Assembly: GCA_002432425.1 (NCBI GenBank)
Contig: DJEL01000037.1
Span: forward strand, 12,127 to 76,126
DNA from: Lachnospiraceae bacterium UBA5899
GTDB lineage: Bacteria > Bacillota > Clostridia > Lachnospirales > Lachnospiraceae
DNA: 64,000 nt
Reading direction: 5' to 3'
Position 1 is the stretch's first letter; the number at the start of each line of letters is the position of its first letter. Made by a program: the position numbers and the translations under genes. Shown piece after piece: positions 55,274 to 63,620 of this stretch. The notes under the pieces are model-generated. The model was not told the origin of the DNA. It made no database searches and saw nothing but the letters and a program-made list of their open reading frames with translations.

Positions 55274-56797
55274 TTATGCCTGTCTGCCCCGCTCTTTTAA
55301 GATATCCGCAATCAGATTTCGTTCATCCATGGGATATTTTACCCCTTTGATTTCCTGGTAATCCTCATGGCCCTTTCCTGCCAGCACAATAATGTCGCCC
55401 TCTTCTCCATGGTCAATGGCATAGGCAATGGCTTCTTTTCTGTCGCAGATTTCGATGTATTTACCCTTGGTTTTTGCCATACCGGTTTTGATGTCATCGA
55501 TAATTGCCTGGGGCTCCTCAAAACGGGGATTGTCGGAGGTAATAATGGTAAAGTCCGCTAAATTGCCGCTGACCTCACCCATTTCGTAGCGGCGGATTTT
55601 GGAGCGGTTGCCTCCGCAGCCGAACACGCACACCAGTCTGTGGGGCTCATATTCCTTTAAGGACTTTAACAGGCTCTCCAGCGCCATGGCGTTGTGGGCA
55701 TAGTCGATGAGTAGGGTAAACTTGTCGGATACCTTTACCATTTCGATACGTCCCTTGACTTTTGCCGCTAACAGCGCTTTCTTAATATTGTCATCGGACA
55801 CGCCGAAATGTCTGCAGATAGCCATGGCGGTCAGCGCATTGTAAACGCTGAATTTACCGGGGGTTGCCACCTCCACGTCCAGATTGAGCAGTCCTTCTGC
55901 CCGAAATGCCACGCCCAGCTCCCCGGGCTTCTTTACCAGGTGCAGGTTGGTGGCTCTTAAATCGTTTTTATCGGAAAGTCCGAACTTTTCGATGCTGCAG
56001 GTGTGGCCCTCAATGACTTTATCACAGTGCACGTCATCGCCGTTTACAATGCCCACCTTGCACTGTCTGAATAAAAGTCCCTTGCATGCCATGTACTCTT
56101 CAAAGGAAGCATGCTCGCCTTCGCCGATGTGGTCCGGCTCCAGATTGGTGAAAATACCGTAATCAAATACAAAGCCCTGGGTTCTATGTAACATCAGAGC
56201 CTGGGAAGATACTTCCATGACCACGGTGTCACAGCCGGCTTCTGCCATGCGGCTGAAATACTCCTGCAGCACGTAGGACTCCGGCGTGGTGTTCTGGGCG
56301 TGTATATGCTCCTCACCGATAATGATTTCTATGGTGCCCACAAGGCCTACCTTATGTCCCGCATTCTCTAAAATGGACTTCACCAGATAGGTTGTGGTGG
56401 TTTTTCCTTTCGTACCGGTGATGCCAATAATCTTCATCTTTTCTGCGGGATGGTGATACCAGGCTGCCGCAATGAACGCCATGGCATACCGGGTGGATGC
56501 CACCTTAAGCACCGCCACTTCCGGGTAGGCGGGCAGCGTGATTTCCTGCTCCACCACAATCACCTTGGCGCCTGCTGCCGCAATTTCTTCCACATGCTCA
56601 TGGCTGTCGTATTTCATTCCCTTTACGCAGACAAAAAGACAACCCTCCGTCACCTTTCGGTTGTCAAACACGATGGCGGGAATGTCTTTTTCCAGAATGT
56701 CTTTATCCGCCGCACCGCTTTCCCTTGCTTCCTGTGCGCCTGCGGGCTTTTGTAAAATCTGATAAGAAACGCCTTCCAGTAATTCCTCTAACTTCAC
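55274..56797 (-). CDS. murE: UDP-MurNAc-tripeptide synthetase (meso-DAP-adding type)
   Basis: Adds the third amino acid to the stem peptide. 507 residues. The P-loop is TGTKGKTTTTYLV, with AQNTTPESYVLQEYFSRM and a carbamylated-Lys region. The substrate motif TSDNPRFEEP contains DNPR, the pattern of enzymes using meso-diaminopimelate rather than lysine. The start codon is GTG with GGAGCGGAAG. It lies away from the dcw cluster, upstream of priA. MurF and MurC are not in the window. Confidence 0.95.
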   Translation of the reverse strand: MKLEELLEGVSYQILQKPAGAQEARESGAADKDILEKDIPAIVFDNRKVTEGCLFVCVKGMKYDSHEHVEEIAAAGAKVIVVEQEITLPAYPEVAVLKVASTRYAMAFIAAAWYHHPAEKMKIIGITGTKGKTTTTYLVKSILENAGHKVGLVGTIEIIIGEEHIHAQNTTPESYVLQEYFSRMAEAGCDTVVMEVSSQALMLHRTQGFVFDYGIFTNLEPDHIGEGEHASFEEYMACKGLLFRQCKVGIVNGDDVHCDKVIEGHTCSIEKFGLSDKNDLRATNLHLVKKPGELGVAFRAEGLLNLDVEVATPGKFSVYNALTAMAICRHFGVSDDNIKKALLAAKVKGRIEMVKVSDKFTLLIDYAHNAMALESLLKSLKEYEPHRLVCVFGCGGNRSKIRRYEMGEVSGNLADFTIITSDNPRFEEPQAIIDDIKTGMAKTKGKYIEICDRKEAIAYAIDHGEEGDIIVLAGKGHEDYQEIKGVKYPMDERNLIADILKERGRQA

Positions 56798-56912
56798 TTT
56801 TCTTCCGCTCCTTTTCTTAAACCATATGTTTCTATTTTACTCTATCTTCCCCGTTTTTGCCATAAAATTTTTAGCTGCACTCCCTTGCCGTTATTTTCGC
56901 CCATTTTCCATC

Positions 56913-56945
56913 AAAAAAGAAGCAGAACCTTTTTCGTTCTGCTTC
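56913..56945 (-). terminator. Terminator after the xylanase gene
   Basis: A 10-bp stem GAAGCAGAAC/GTTCTGCTTC (56919-56928 with 56936-56945), followed by six U residues on the minus strand. Confidence 0.88.
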
Positions 56946-56991
56946 CCATTTTCATTTTTCCGAATTTCCATTTCTGACACTGGTATTTTTC

Positions 56992-57996
56992 TCAAACCTC
57001 ACGTCTTTCCTCAGTATGCCGATTTTCCACGATGCTTTTCAACTTATCGTACGCGGGCTTTGGTGTACCGTCCGCCCGTACCAGCCCGCTTGGTGCATTC
57101 AGCCATGCACCGTCCGCGAAATCCCAGTAAGTAGCCGCTTTCACATAAGGACTGTTTAAGAGAATACCGTACATTTCCGCCAGCTCATCCTGTTGTCTGA
57201 TTTCCATAAACGGCACCGTATCCCAGTTTTTTACCTGATAATCATTCAAATCCTCTATTTCCGGCGGCATAAGCATACCGGACAGAAGGGTATTTTCCGT
57301 AAAATGCACCGGCAGTCCAAAACGGGAAAACCGTTCAATGACTTCTCTTATTTTTTCCGCACCCCAATATCCCTGATGCTGATGGGACTGAATGCCGATT
57401 GCATCTATCGGCACACCGGCCTGTAGGCACTCTTCTATCACTTTCTCATATTTGTCCGTGGTATTAAAGTCATTTATTAAAAGCTTTGCTTCCGGGTCTG
57501 CTGCCTTTGCCGCCGCAAAAACCTCTTTTATCAGAGTCATCCTTCCGTACCGGGCACAAATTCTGCTTACCGCATTATCATACTTATCAAAGACCGGCAA
57601 AATAGCCGTTTCATTAATCACATCCCAATAGGTAATCTTTCCTTTGAAATGGCTTACTTCCCGGTTTATCCGTTCCAGTTGTTTTTCAAAAATAGTTTTG
57701 TCATCGCAGGATAACAGCCAGTCTGCACATACCGTATGCCAGCACAGCGGATGCCCCTTTAAGGTAACGCCTCTTGCTGTAAGAAATTCTACGCATTTAT
57801 CCATTTCCGTCTGTCTGACATCTCCCTCTTTCGGTTCGTAAGTCCCCCAGTAAAAAGGCAGTGTTCCGTAATTAAACAAAGCAAGCCACTCTTTTGTCCG
57901 CTTTCCGTACTTTTCTTTTTCGCTTTCTTTCGTGGCATTCACATAGCGTAATACATCAAATGCTCCGCATCCAAATAAAAAATTTCCATTCTGCAT
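56992..57996 (-). CDS. Endo-1,4-beta-xylanase, GH10 (cytoplasmic)
   Basis: Hydrolyses xylan or xylo-oligosaccharides with retention. 334 residues forming only a GH10 barrel. The acid/base is Glu129 in TYWDVINETA and the nucleophile Glu234 in PVHFTENTLLSG. Other markers are LKGHPLCWHT, GIQSHQHQGYW and YWDFADGAW. There is no signal peptide, anchor or carbohydrate-binding module, so it likely acts inside the cell on imported oligomers. It has its own RBS (GGGGGAT) and terminator. The CE2 esterase at 36.9 kb may act in the same pathway, but they are far apart. Confidence 0.93.
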   Translation of the reverse strand: MQNGNFLFGCGAFDVLRYVNATKESEKEKYGKRTKEWLALFNYGTLPFYWGTYEPKEGDVRQTEMDKCVEFLTARGVTLKGHPLCWHTVCADWLLSCDDKTIFEKQLERINREVSHFKGKITYWDVINETAILPVFDKYDNAVSRICARYGRMTLIKEVFAAAKAADPEAKLLINDFNTTDKYEKVIEECLQAGVPIDAIGIQSHQHQGYWGAEKIREVIERFSRFGLPVHFTENTLLSGMLMPPEIEDLNDYQVKNWDTVPFMEIRQQDELAEMYGILLNSPYVKAATYWDFADGAWLNAPSGLVRADGTPKPAYDKLKSIVENRHTEERREV

Positions 57997-58114
57997 AAAG
58001 AAATCCCCCTGTTTTAGCTTATGCCTCTCTTCTTTCTTTTATCATAGCGAAATTTTTCTCTTTTTGTACCGGACAATTTCTACAAAAAAGCCTATGAAAT
58101 CATAGAAATTTTCA

Positions 58115-58172
58115 TAAAAAATCCTCCTGTATCTGCGTTTGTATTTTCTACATCACAGCAGAACAGGAGGAC
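58115..58172 (-). terminator. Terminator after the zinc-ribbon gene
   Basis: The arms ATCCTCCTGT-CTGC/GCAG-ACAGGAGGA (58121-58136 region with 58159-58171) flank a long loop, and six U residues follow on the minus strand, about 45 bases past the stop. Confidence 0.75.
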
Positions 58173-58214
58173 TTTCTTTGTCATGCTTATTTTTTTCTGT
58201 CTTACTTTGCCATT

Positions 58215-60140
58215 TTAGTTTCCGAATTCCGTAAGTCCTTCGGATACTTCATAGGTATAGTTTTCACGGTTGGATGTCACGATATCGGAGTACATCTGTG
58301 TACCGTCGATGTAACCCTTTGTGTTGTACCAGCTATCCGCAAAGGTTGAGTAACCTAACATTCCTACCGATGCTGTCGTCATATATTCGTCACCTGGCAG
58401 CTTTACAATGCCGTCGTATTCCACCGGGAAATAAACGGTTGTGGTTTCAAATTTTCCCTGGGAATTGGAGACCGTTGCAGAATAAACCACTACATAACGG
58501 TTATTGTTTCTGAAATCGGTTCCCTGATCCTTGGCAAGGAGCAGATACTCTCCTTTGACCGCAAGGTCTGTTGCTTCCGAACCGCCATTGTAGCTGTTTG
58601 CAATATAGCTTAAAATCTGGTCCTGCGCATCTGCATATAAGGTCTGCTTGTATTCCTCACTGATATCGGAAAGCTGGGAAATGGTCTCATATTCCGCATA
58701 CACTTCAAAACCGTCTCCGCATTCCGCTGTGTAATAGTCACGGTTGGCTTCTACGATTTCCATGTAGCAAATCAGCGGATTGATATAGCCTCTGGTGCTG
58801 TACCAGCTGTTTCCAAAGTAAGCGGAACCGCAAACGCCTCTGTTATCCTCGTAAGAAAGTGTACCGTCTGCTAAAAGAATGTTGGTAAATCTGACAGGGA
58901 AATATACCTTGGTTGTTGCAAAGCTTCCTTCGGAGTTGGAAGCCGTACCGGTATAAATCACATACAGATCATTGTAATAGCTTACATAGCCGCTTCCGTC
59001 TTTTACATAGTCAAAAACATAGCCCGCATACTGCAAATCGGTTAAAGAAGATTCTGTATTGTAAGAGTTGGCTGCATACGCATAAATGCTGTCTTCCGCT
59101 TCGGATTTTACATTGTTAAGAAAATCCTCCGTAAGGGCTGAATAGCTGCTTACATATTCCGGTAAACCTTCTACCGTATACTGCTTTTCAAGACTGTCAG
59201 GCACCTTGCCTAAATTCTGTGCATAGTAGGACATATCCGAACCGTTAATCGTAATGGTTATGGTATCGCCGTTGCAAAGTCCGTCAATCTGGCTTGCCTG
59301 GAAGTCATAGTAGCTCAATTCGGAACCTGTGTACTCCATACTGATGTAACCGTTGGGTGCCGTTCCGGTAAAGGAAACGGATAAATCCGCAAAGGCATCA
59401 AAGGTACCGACTTCTTCCAGTCCGCTTACCACATATACAGAGTCCTTGTATTTCACTTTGCAGTTCAGATAATCCTTCACTTCATCGCTTATGTTCCAGA
59501 TATATTCCACTTCCATACCGTTGGAAAGATTGTTGTACTGCTCTAAGCTTACGCTTACATAAGACTCCAGCACATCTATCGGTGTTGTGAGCCTTAGCCA
59601 GTCGCCGTATTCTTTTTTCGCCTTACCCGTAAAGGATAATTTCTTGCCGTACTTTGCCTCAATGGCATCCCAGTCAATCGTTACCTTCGCATTTCCGTAT
59701 CCGTCGTAACCGCTTGCCTCGATGGTAAGATACTTGTCCAGGTTAATGGTCTTTCCGGCGTTGATTGCCACAATAACAATCACAACAATGGCGATGATAG
59801 CTGCAAGCGCCGCCGCTGCTGCAATAATAAGTGTTTTCACCGGAATCTGCTTTTTAGGAGCCGCATTCTTCGGCTGCACTGGTGCGTTCACAGGCACTGC
59901 TCCCTGCGCAGGTGCTCCTGCATTTACGGGTGCTGCTCCCTGTGCAGGAGTTCCTGCATTTACGGGTGCTGCTCCCTGCGCAGGGGTTCCCGCATTTACG
60001 GGTGCTGCTCCCTGAACAGGGGCTCCTGTATTCATGGGTGCTGCTCCCTGCGCAGACGCTGCTGCGTTAAGCGGTTGTCCGCATCCGATACAAAACTTGG
60101 CATTATCATCATTCTGTCTGCCGCATTTTCCACAAAACAT
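58215..60140 (-). CDS. Zinc-ribbon membrane protein with duplicated extracellular domains
   Basis: 641 residues. An N-terminal zinc ribbon has two CxxC knuckles (MFCGKCGRQNDDNAKFCIGCGQPL). The linker at about 29-95 has five tandem 12-residue units (QGAAPVNAGTPA type). One membrane helix follows (about 106-130, TLIIAAAAALAAIIAIVVIVIV), then a large extracellular part. Residues about 330-485 and 490-640 are a repeated domain (both with YxNSYN, a VYFPV motif and SWY-TxGYI). The topology resembles TcaA/YvbJ-type zinc-ribbon sensors. Function unknown. It has its own RBS and terminator. Confidence 0.82.
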   Translation of the reverse strand: MFCGKCGRQNDDNAKFCIGCGQPLNAAASAQGAAPMNTGAPVQGAAPVNAGTPAQGAAPVNAGTPAQGAAPVNAGAPAQGAVPVNAPVQPKNAAPKKQIPVKTLIIAAAAALAAIIAIVVIVIVAINAGKTINLDKYLTIEASGYDGYGNAKVTIDWDAIEAKYGKKLSFTGKAKKEYGDWLRLTTPIDVLESYVSVSLEQYNNLSNGMEVEYIWNISDEVKDYLNCKVKYKDSVYVVSGLEEVGTFDAFADLSVSFTGTAPNGYISMEYTGSELSYYDFQASQIDGLCNGDTITITINGSDMSYYAQNLGKVPDSLEKQYTVEGLPEYVSSYSALTEDFLNNVKSEAEDSIYAYAANSYNTESSLTDLQYAGYVFDYVKDGSGYVSYYNDLYVIYTGTASNSEGSFATTKVYFPVRFTNILLADGTLSYEDNRGVCGSAYFGNSWYSTRGYINPLICYMEIVEANRDYYTAECGDGFEVYAEYETISQLSDISEEYKQTLYADAQDQILSYIANSYNGGSEATDLAVKGEYLLLAKDQGTDFRNNNRYVVVYSATVSNSQGKFETTTVYFPVEYDGIVKLPGDEYMTTASVGMLGYSTFADSWYNTKGYIDGTQMYSDIVTSNRENYTYEVSEGLTEFGN

Positions 60141-60294
60141 AATTTTCCCTCCTCATTGGTACTTTATGACATTTTTGTCAATCTTTAGACATTCTATATG
60201 ATTGGAAGGAAAAAAGCAACCGTTAAAATGTAAAATCTTACTACTTTAAACCATTCGTTGTATGGAGCTAATTTTTTCCACTGAAAATATACCG

Positions 60295-61359
60295 CTAATA
60301 GTTTTCCAAAACATAGGTAAGCATCTTAAATGCTGCTGATTTTTTTGCTTCTTTCTTTGAGGAAGACTTTGCTTTATATATTTTCTTCTCCCCTTCTATC
60401 ATACATCTGCAGTGCCATATTGGATTTCCGTTTCTATCATATTCTTCTGAAAAATCATAGGTTGGAATCGAAAAATATCCCCGTCTTGCCAATATCTCCA
60501 GCTGGTTAATTGCCTTATTTTTGTCAGGCTCATCAATTTCATCCCGGATAGTATACAGACAATCATGTTCTTCCAGATACTCATATGCCAGCTTACATAC
60601 ATTTTTTCTTGCCTGATTTTTGCTTCTTCCAAATCCTCTGAATGCCGGAAGGTCATCACTGATTCTTAAAAGACAGCGATATGTTGATTGCTGTAATTCC
60701 CTTGCTTCAGGGCCATTAAGTGATTTATAAGTCTGTGATACTCCTTGAAAAGGGGAATACCAAGTTGATGAATAGCTACCTTTTTCAAAATAATATAAAG
60801 GAGTAGAACCGCTATCTTTGAGTGTCCACTCCTGAATCAGTTCCACATAATTCTCATCCCCCTCAAAGCTTTCATCGGGATTAAGCATTATTTCCACAGC
60901 ATCCTGCAATGCCTGCATATCCCAGTCGGAATCAATGGCAATGGCTCCCAGAATTGCCTCGAAAAGGTCCTCCTGAACAGAATCTTCATTTTGTACATTC
61001 TGTTTGCAGTCACTCTGCCCCATTATTAGAAACTTCTCCAAATCAAGCATTTGTATTCTATCCGCAAGGTATGACCTCTGTACAAGATTTTTTTTCATCT
61101 CCGTCAGTTTTCCTTCCGAATACTGACATTGATATTCATTCCATTCTGCCTCTGAGGTCATTCTTCCAAATCTGGAGCAGAGAATTTTAACTACCACATA
61201 GTCAAGGACCTTATCCCCTATAAACTCCAGTACTTCATTGTTCTGACCACCATTTTCATTTGAATACGACCTTCTTATAAATGCCTGTTGAAGTAAATCA
61301 GAATTAGAAAATTCATATCCAATCTGATTTTGAACAAATATGATATCATTCGTTTCCAT
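60295..61359 (-). CDS. RNase III-like protein with two dsRNA-binding domains
   Basis: 354 residues. RNase III domain at about 8-160: signature NNEVLEFIGDKVLDYVV with E42, E45 and D49; SEGKLTEMKKNLV supplies the next acidic residue; QEDLFEAILGAIAID gives D131 and E134. All metal-binding positions of active RNase III are therefore present. Two dsRBD-like regions follow: about 172-264 (with a longer middle loop, ending GFGRSKNQARKNVCKLAYEYL) and about 284-352 (ending KSSSKKEAKKSAAFKMLTYVL). Housekeeping Rnc has about 230 residues and one dsRBD, so this is probably an extra paralogue. AT-rich, good AGGAGG site. Confidence 0.85.
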   Translation of the reverse strand: METNDIIFVQNQIGYEFSNSDLLQQAFIRRSYSNENGGQNNEVLEFIGDKVLDYVVVKILCSRFGRMTSEAEWNEYQCQYSEGKLTEMKKNLVQRSYLADRIQMLDLEKFLIMGQSDCKQNVQNEDSVQEDLFEAILGAIAIDSDWDMQALQDAVEIMLNPDESFEGDENYVELIQEWTLKDSGSTPLYYFEKGSYSSTWYSPFQGVSQTYKSLNGPEARELQQSTYRCLLRISDDLPAFRGFGRSKNQARKNVCKLAYEYLEEHDCLYTIRDEIDEPDKNKAINQLEILARRGYFSIPTYDFSEEYDRNGNPIWHCRCMIEGEKKIYKAKSSSKKEAKKSAAFKMLTYVLENY

Positions 61360-61632
61360 AAATAAAAAACCTCCTAGTATTTAATATACTAAAAGGCATA
61401 ATGATACCCCAACAAAGCCTTCCCACGGGAAAGCAAATGTGGGACATTTTAAATTACAATCAATTCTTTGTTCTCCTTTATTTACCAGAATTCACTTTCA
61501 TAAACAATGGTAAATACCAATGAACAATGTCTTGGTGGTAATATATCATGCCTTTCAGATATTTTCATTATACATAAGTATCTGAAAAAAGCAATCCATA
61601 TATTCCTTCTTGAGTTTCCGCAAACTCCCCGG
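61360..61632. other. Intergenic region with short palindromes, no gene
   Basis: About 270 AT-rich bases between the alpha/beta hydrolase and the RNase III-like gene. A small palindrome (about 61375-61391, TAGTAT/ATACTA arms) sits just upstream of the RNase III start. A hairpin with TTTCAGATA/TATCTGAAA arms (61553-61592) lies after the hydrolase but lacks a clear U-run on the minus strand. Confidence 0.45.
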
Positions 61633-62772
61633 TTATGTTTCCTCACTCATATCTGCCTCATATACAGATACCTTTACATAATCGCTGCTTTTCAACTCCG
61701 GTATGTCCTTCCGCTTCTTTAGATATGTGTCAAAAAACTCCAGATGACATTTACAGAGATTCTCATGCAGCACATCGGCATCAAGTTTTCCAACCAATAA
61801 CTTTATTGGCAGTATATACTTTATCGCATCGGCAAATCCGATATGTGTCATATCTTTGAATAAAACTTTATAAACCGGCTCAGTATGACGGATATAAACC
61901 CTGTTCACTACATTTTCATTATTTTTGCGGCTAACCTGCATAAATGGCCTTCTCAGTATATCATTTGTATAATCTCCGAACAATCCGCCATCAAGATTAA
62001 TACCGCAGACAAAGTCTTCATTTCTCGCACAAAGTGCATAAGCGGTATCTCCACCCATCGAATGTCCGGATACACCAACGCCCTTTTCAAAGTCAATCAT
62101 ATCTGACAATTCTTTCTTTGCGTATTCAAGAGCTGCCTCGTTATCCTTTATCCACTCTGGAAGTCTTTCCATCATAAATTTACAATACTTTCTCTGTGCC
62201 TCATCAAACTTTTGCGCCAGTTCTTCATCACTTCCTTTAGCCCTCACCAGTTTAAACATTGTTATAATTCCGCCAATCATAGGCTCATACATTTTCTTTT
62301 TTATGGTTTTATCGAAAAACAGAACGGTTCCGTCATCAAACTCACTGCACACAGCCTCGTAGGAATGAGCCACAGATATTACAATATATCCGTTAGAAGC
62401 AAGTTCTGTACAAAGACAGGAATTCCCTTCTCTATACGAATTATAGGCATGATTAAACATAATCAGCGGGAACTTTTTTCCCGGTATCCTATTTGCATTT
62501 AAATAACATTCTGTCAGATTAGACTCCGGATTCTTTCTAAAGTCAGGCACCACCTTAAAAGTATCCTTGAAGCCTTTCAGCATATTATCCGATAATGCCA
62601 CCGCTTTCGTAAGCCCCTTTACGCTTTCCCTAAGCACCGGATAATAAACCCTTGCTGCCACGCTTCGCATGCCTCCCTGATGCATTATTTCTTTCCTGTC
62701 GTCTTTGACCGTGTACGTAAATGTTCCGACTGCATATTCCCCTGTCGGTTTTGGTAATCTCATTTTCCGCAT
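61633..62772 (-). CDS. Alpha/beta hydrolase, PAF-acetylhydrolase-like
   Basis: 379 residues from MRKMRLPKPTGEYAVGTFTYTV. The N-terminal part resembles platelet-activating-factor acetylhydrolase and related lipases (PLIMFNHAYNSYREGNSCLCTELASNGYIVISVAHSYEA). The nucleophile elbow is GVSGHSMGGDTAY, the likely acid is in GINLDGGLFGD, and the His in MTHIGFAD. There is no signal peptide. The ATG at 62772 behind GGAGGGGAG is chosen. The frame stays open to 62907 only by reading through an apparent intron fragment. Confidence 0.87.
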   Translation of the reverse strand: MRKMRLPKPTGEYAVGTFTYTVKDDRKEIMHQGGMRSVAARVYYPVLRESVKGLTKAVALSDNMLKGFKDTFKVVPDFRKNPESNLTECYLNANRIPGKKFPLIMFNHAYNSYREGNSCLCTELASNGYIVISVAHSYEAVCSEFDDGTVLFFDKTIKKKMYEPMIGGIITMFKLVRAKGSDEELAQKFDEAQRKYCKFMMERLPEWIKDNEAALEYAKKELSDMIDFEKGVGVSGHSMGGDTAYALCARNEDFVCGINLDGGLFGDYTNDILRRPFMQVSRKNNENVVNRVYIRHTEPVYKVLFKDMTHIGFADAIKYILPIKLLVGKLDADVLHENLCKCHLEFFDTYLKKRKDIPELKSSDYVKVSVYEADMSEET

Positions 62773-62788
62773 GATTGAATCTCCCCTC

Positions 62789-62855
62789 CGGCTATTCATT
62801 TCCACTATCCGGGCGTGTTCGGGACTTACACCCGTTAGAGTGCGCCATGGTGTGC
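62789..62855 (-). mobile_element. Probable group II intron 5' (domain I) fragment
   Basis: The minus strand contains CTAACGGGTGTAAGTCCCG followed by AACACGCCCGGATAGTGGAA and ATGAATAGCC, which resembles the 5' part of Firmicutes group II introns (epsilon'/domain I region with the GUAAGUCCCG helix). No reverse transcriptase, domain V or 3' end follows, so it is a remnant. The resemblance is from memory of the family and needs a covariance search. Confidence 0.45.
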
Positions 62856-62920
62856 ATACATAAAAGCCGTGTTTCAGTTGAATAATACACCATTTAGGAC
62901 GGATCATTCAAGTATTGCAT

Positions 62921-62959
62921 CCTATATTTTTAAAAACAATGATGTCAAGGGACTTGACA
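62921..62959 (-). promoter_or_regulatory. Promoter with palindromic operator upstream of the hydrolase
   Basis: TTGACA (62943-62948), 16 bases, TATAGG (62921-62926). The -35 lies inside the perfect 17-base palindrome TGTCAAGTCCCTTGACA (62943-62959), a likely repressor site. It sits between the hydrolase and the GyrI-like gene. Confidence 0.55.
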
Positions 62960-62983
62960 CTAATTTTTATATATGCCATACCC

Positions 62984-63615
62984 TTAATCTTTCCTTATCG
63001 GGTGCCTGATTACAGTCTTCAGCTTCTCCGGCGCTACCTTCCTCGCATCGCTCAGATAAATCTCGTGGTGCATTCTCTGATCCGTTATATCAAGTGTATA
63101 TCCCTGTTCTTCCATAAATCTGTGCATTGCATCTACCGTAGCAGGCTCATCGTCATACGCTCCGATATGCATACACTGTACACACAGACCTTCCTTATAG
63201 GAAAAAACTCAGCCTTAGAAAAATCCTGCTTTTTCTTTGCCGTAGCTTTCCTGACAGCCCAGTCGAAATCTTCCCGGGTAGCAAAATCCGGCAATCGAAT
63301 AACAGAGATCCACTTAAAATCTTCCTTACGGACATAATCAATTCCGGATACTCCATCCTGCCACCAGAATCCCTCTAATGGCGGCACGACATAATCGAAA
63401 TATCCATCAATCTGATGGTCTCCCTTTTTGCTCATTTTAATTGTAAATGCAATTCCATACAGAAGCCCTATAGCCTGCTTGTATTCTCCATCTGCATCAT
63501 TTGGATTGCCGCTTCCCCTTACCGCTATATAGTTCATTTTCGGAACCGTTACGATAGACGGTATGCCTTTCGGCATATAAAATTCTTTATATTCCTTCTT
63601 GTAGTCAAAAGCCAT
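62984..63615 (-). pseudogene. GyrI-like small-molecule-binding protein, frameshifted
   Basis: Two overlapping frames together make one GyrI-like protein. The 5' frame (63615 to about 63205) encodes MAFDYKKEYKEFYMPKGIPS through KKKQDFSKAEFFP. The natural continuation, YKEGLCVQCMHIGAYDDEPATVDAMHRFM and on to a stop at 62984, is in the next frame. The break lies at a T6 run (63202-63207); one extra T would restore about 210 residues. The full-length family (DUF/GyrI-like, with MHIGxYDDEP motif) has no HTH here. It may be a true null, a phase-variable gene or a sequence error. Confidence 0.82.
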
Positions 63616-63620
63616 ATCCT

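Noticed and set aside
61553..61592. Hairpin after the alpha/beta hydrolase as a terminator.
   Set aside because: The stem is good, but on the minus strand it is followed by GGCATG rather than U residues, so it is only noted as a palindrome.
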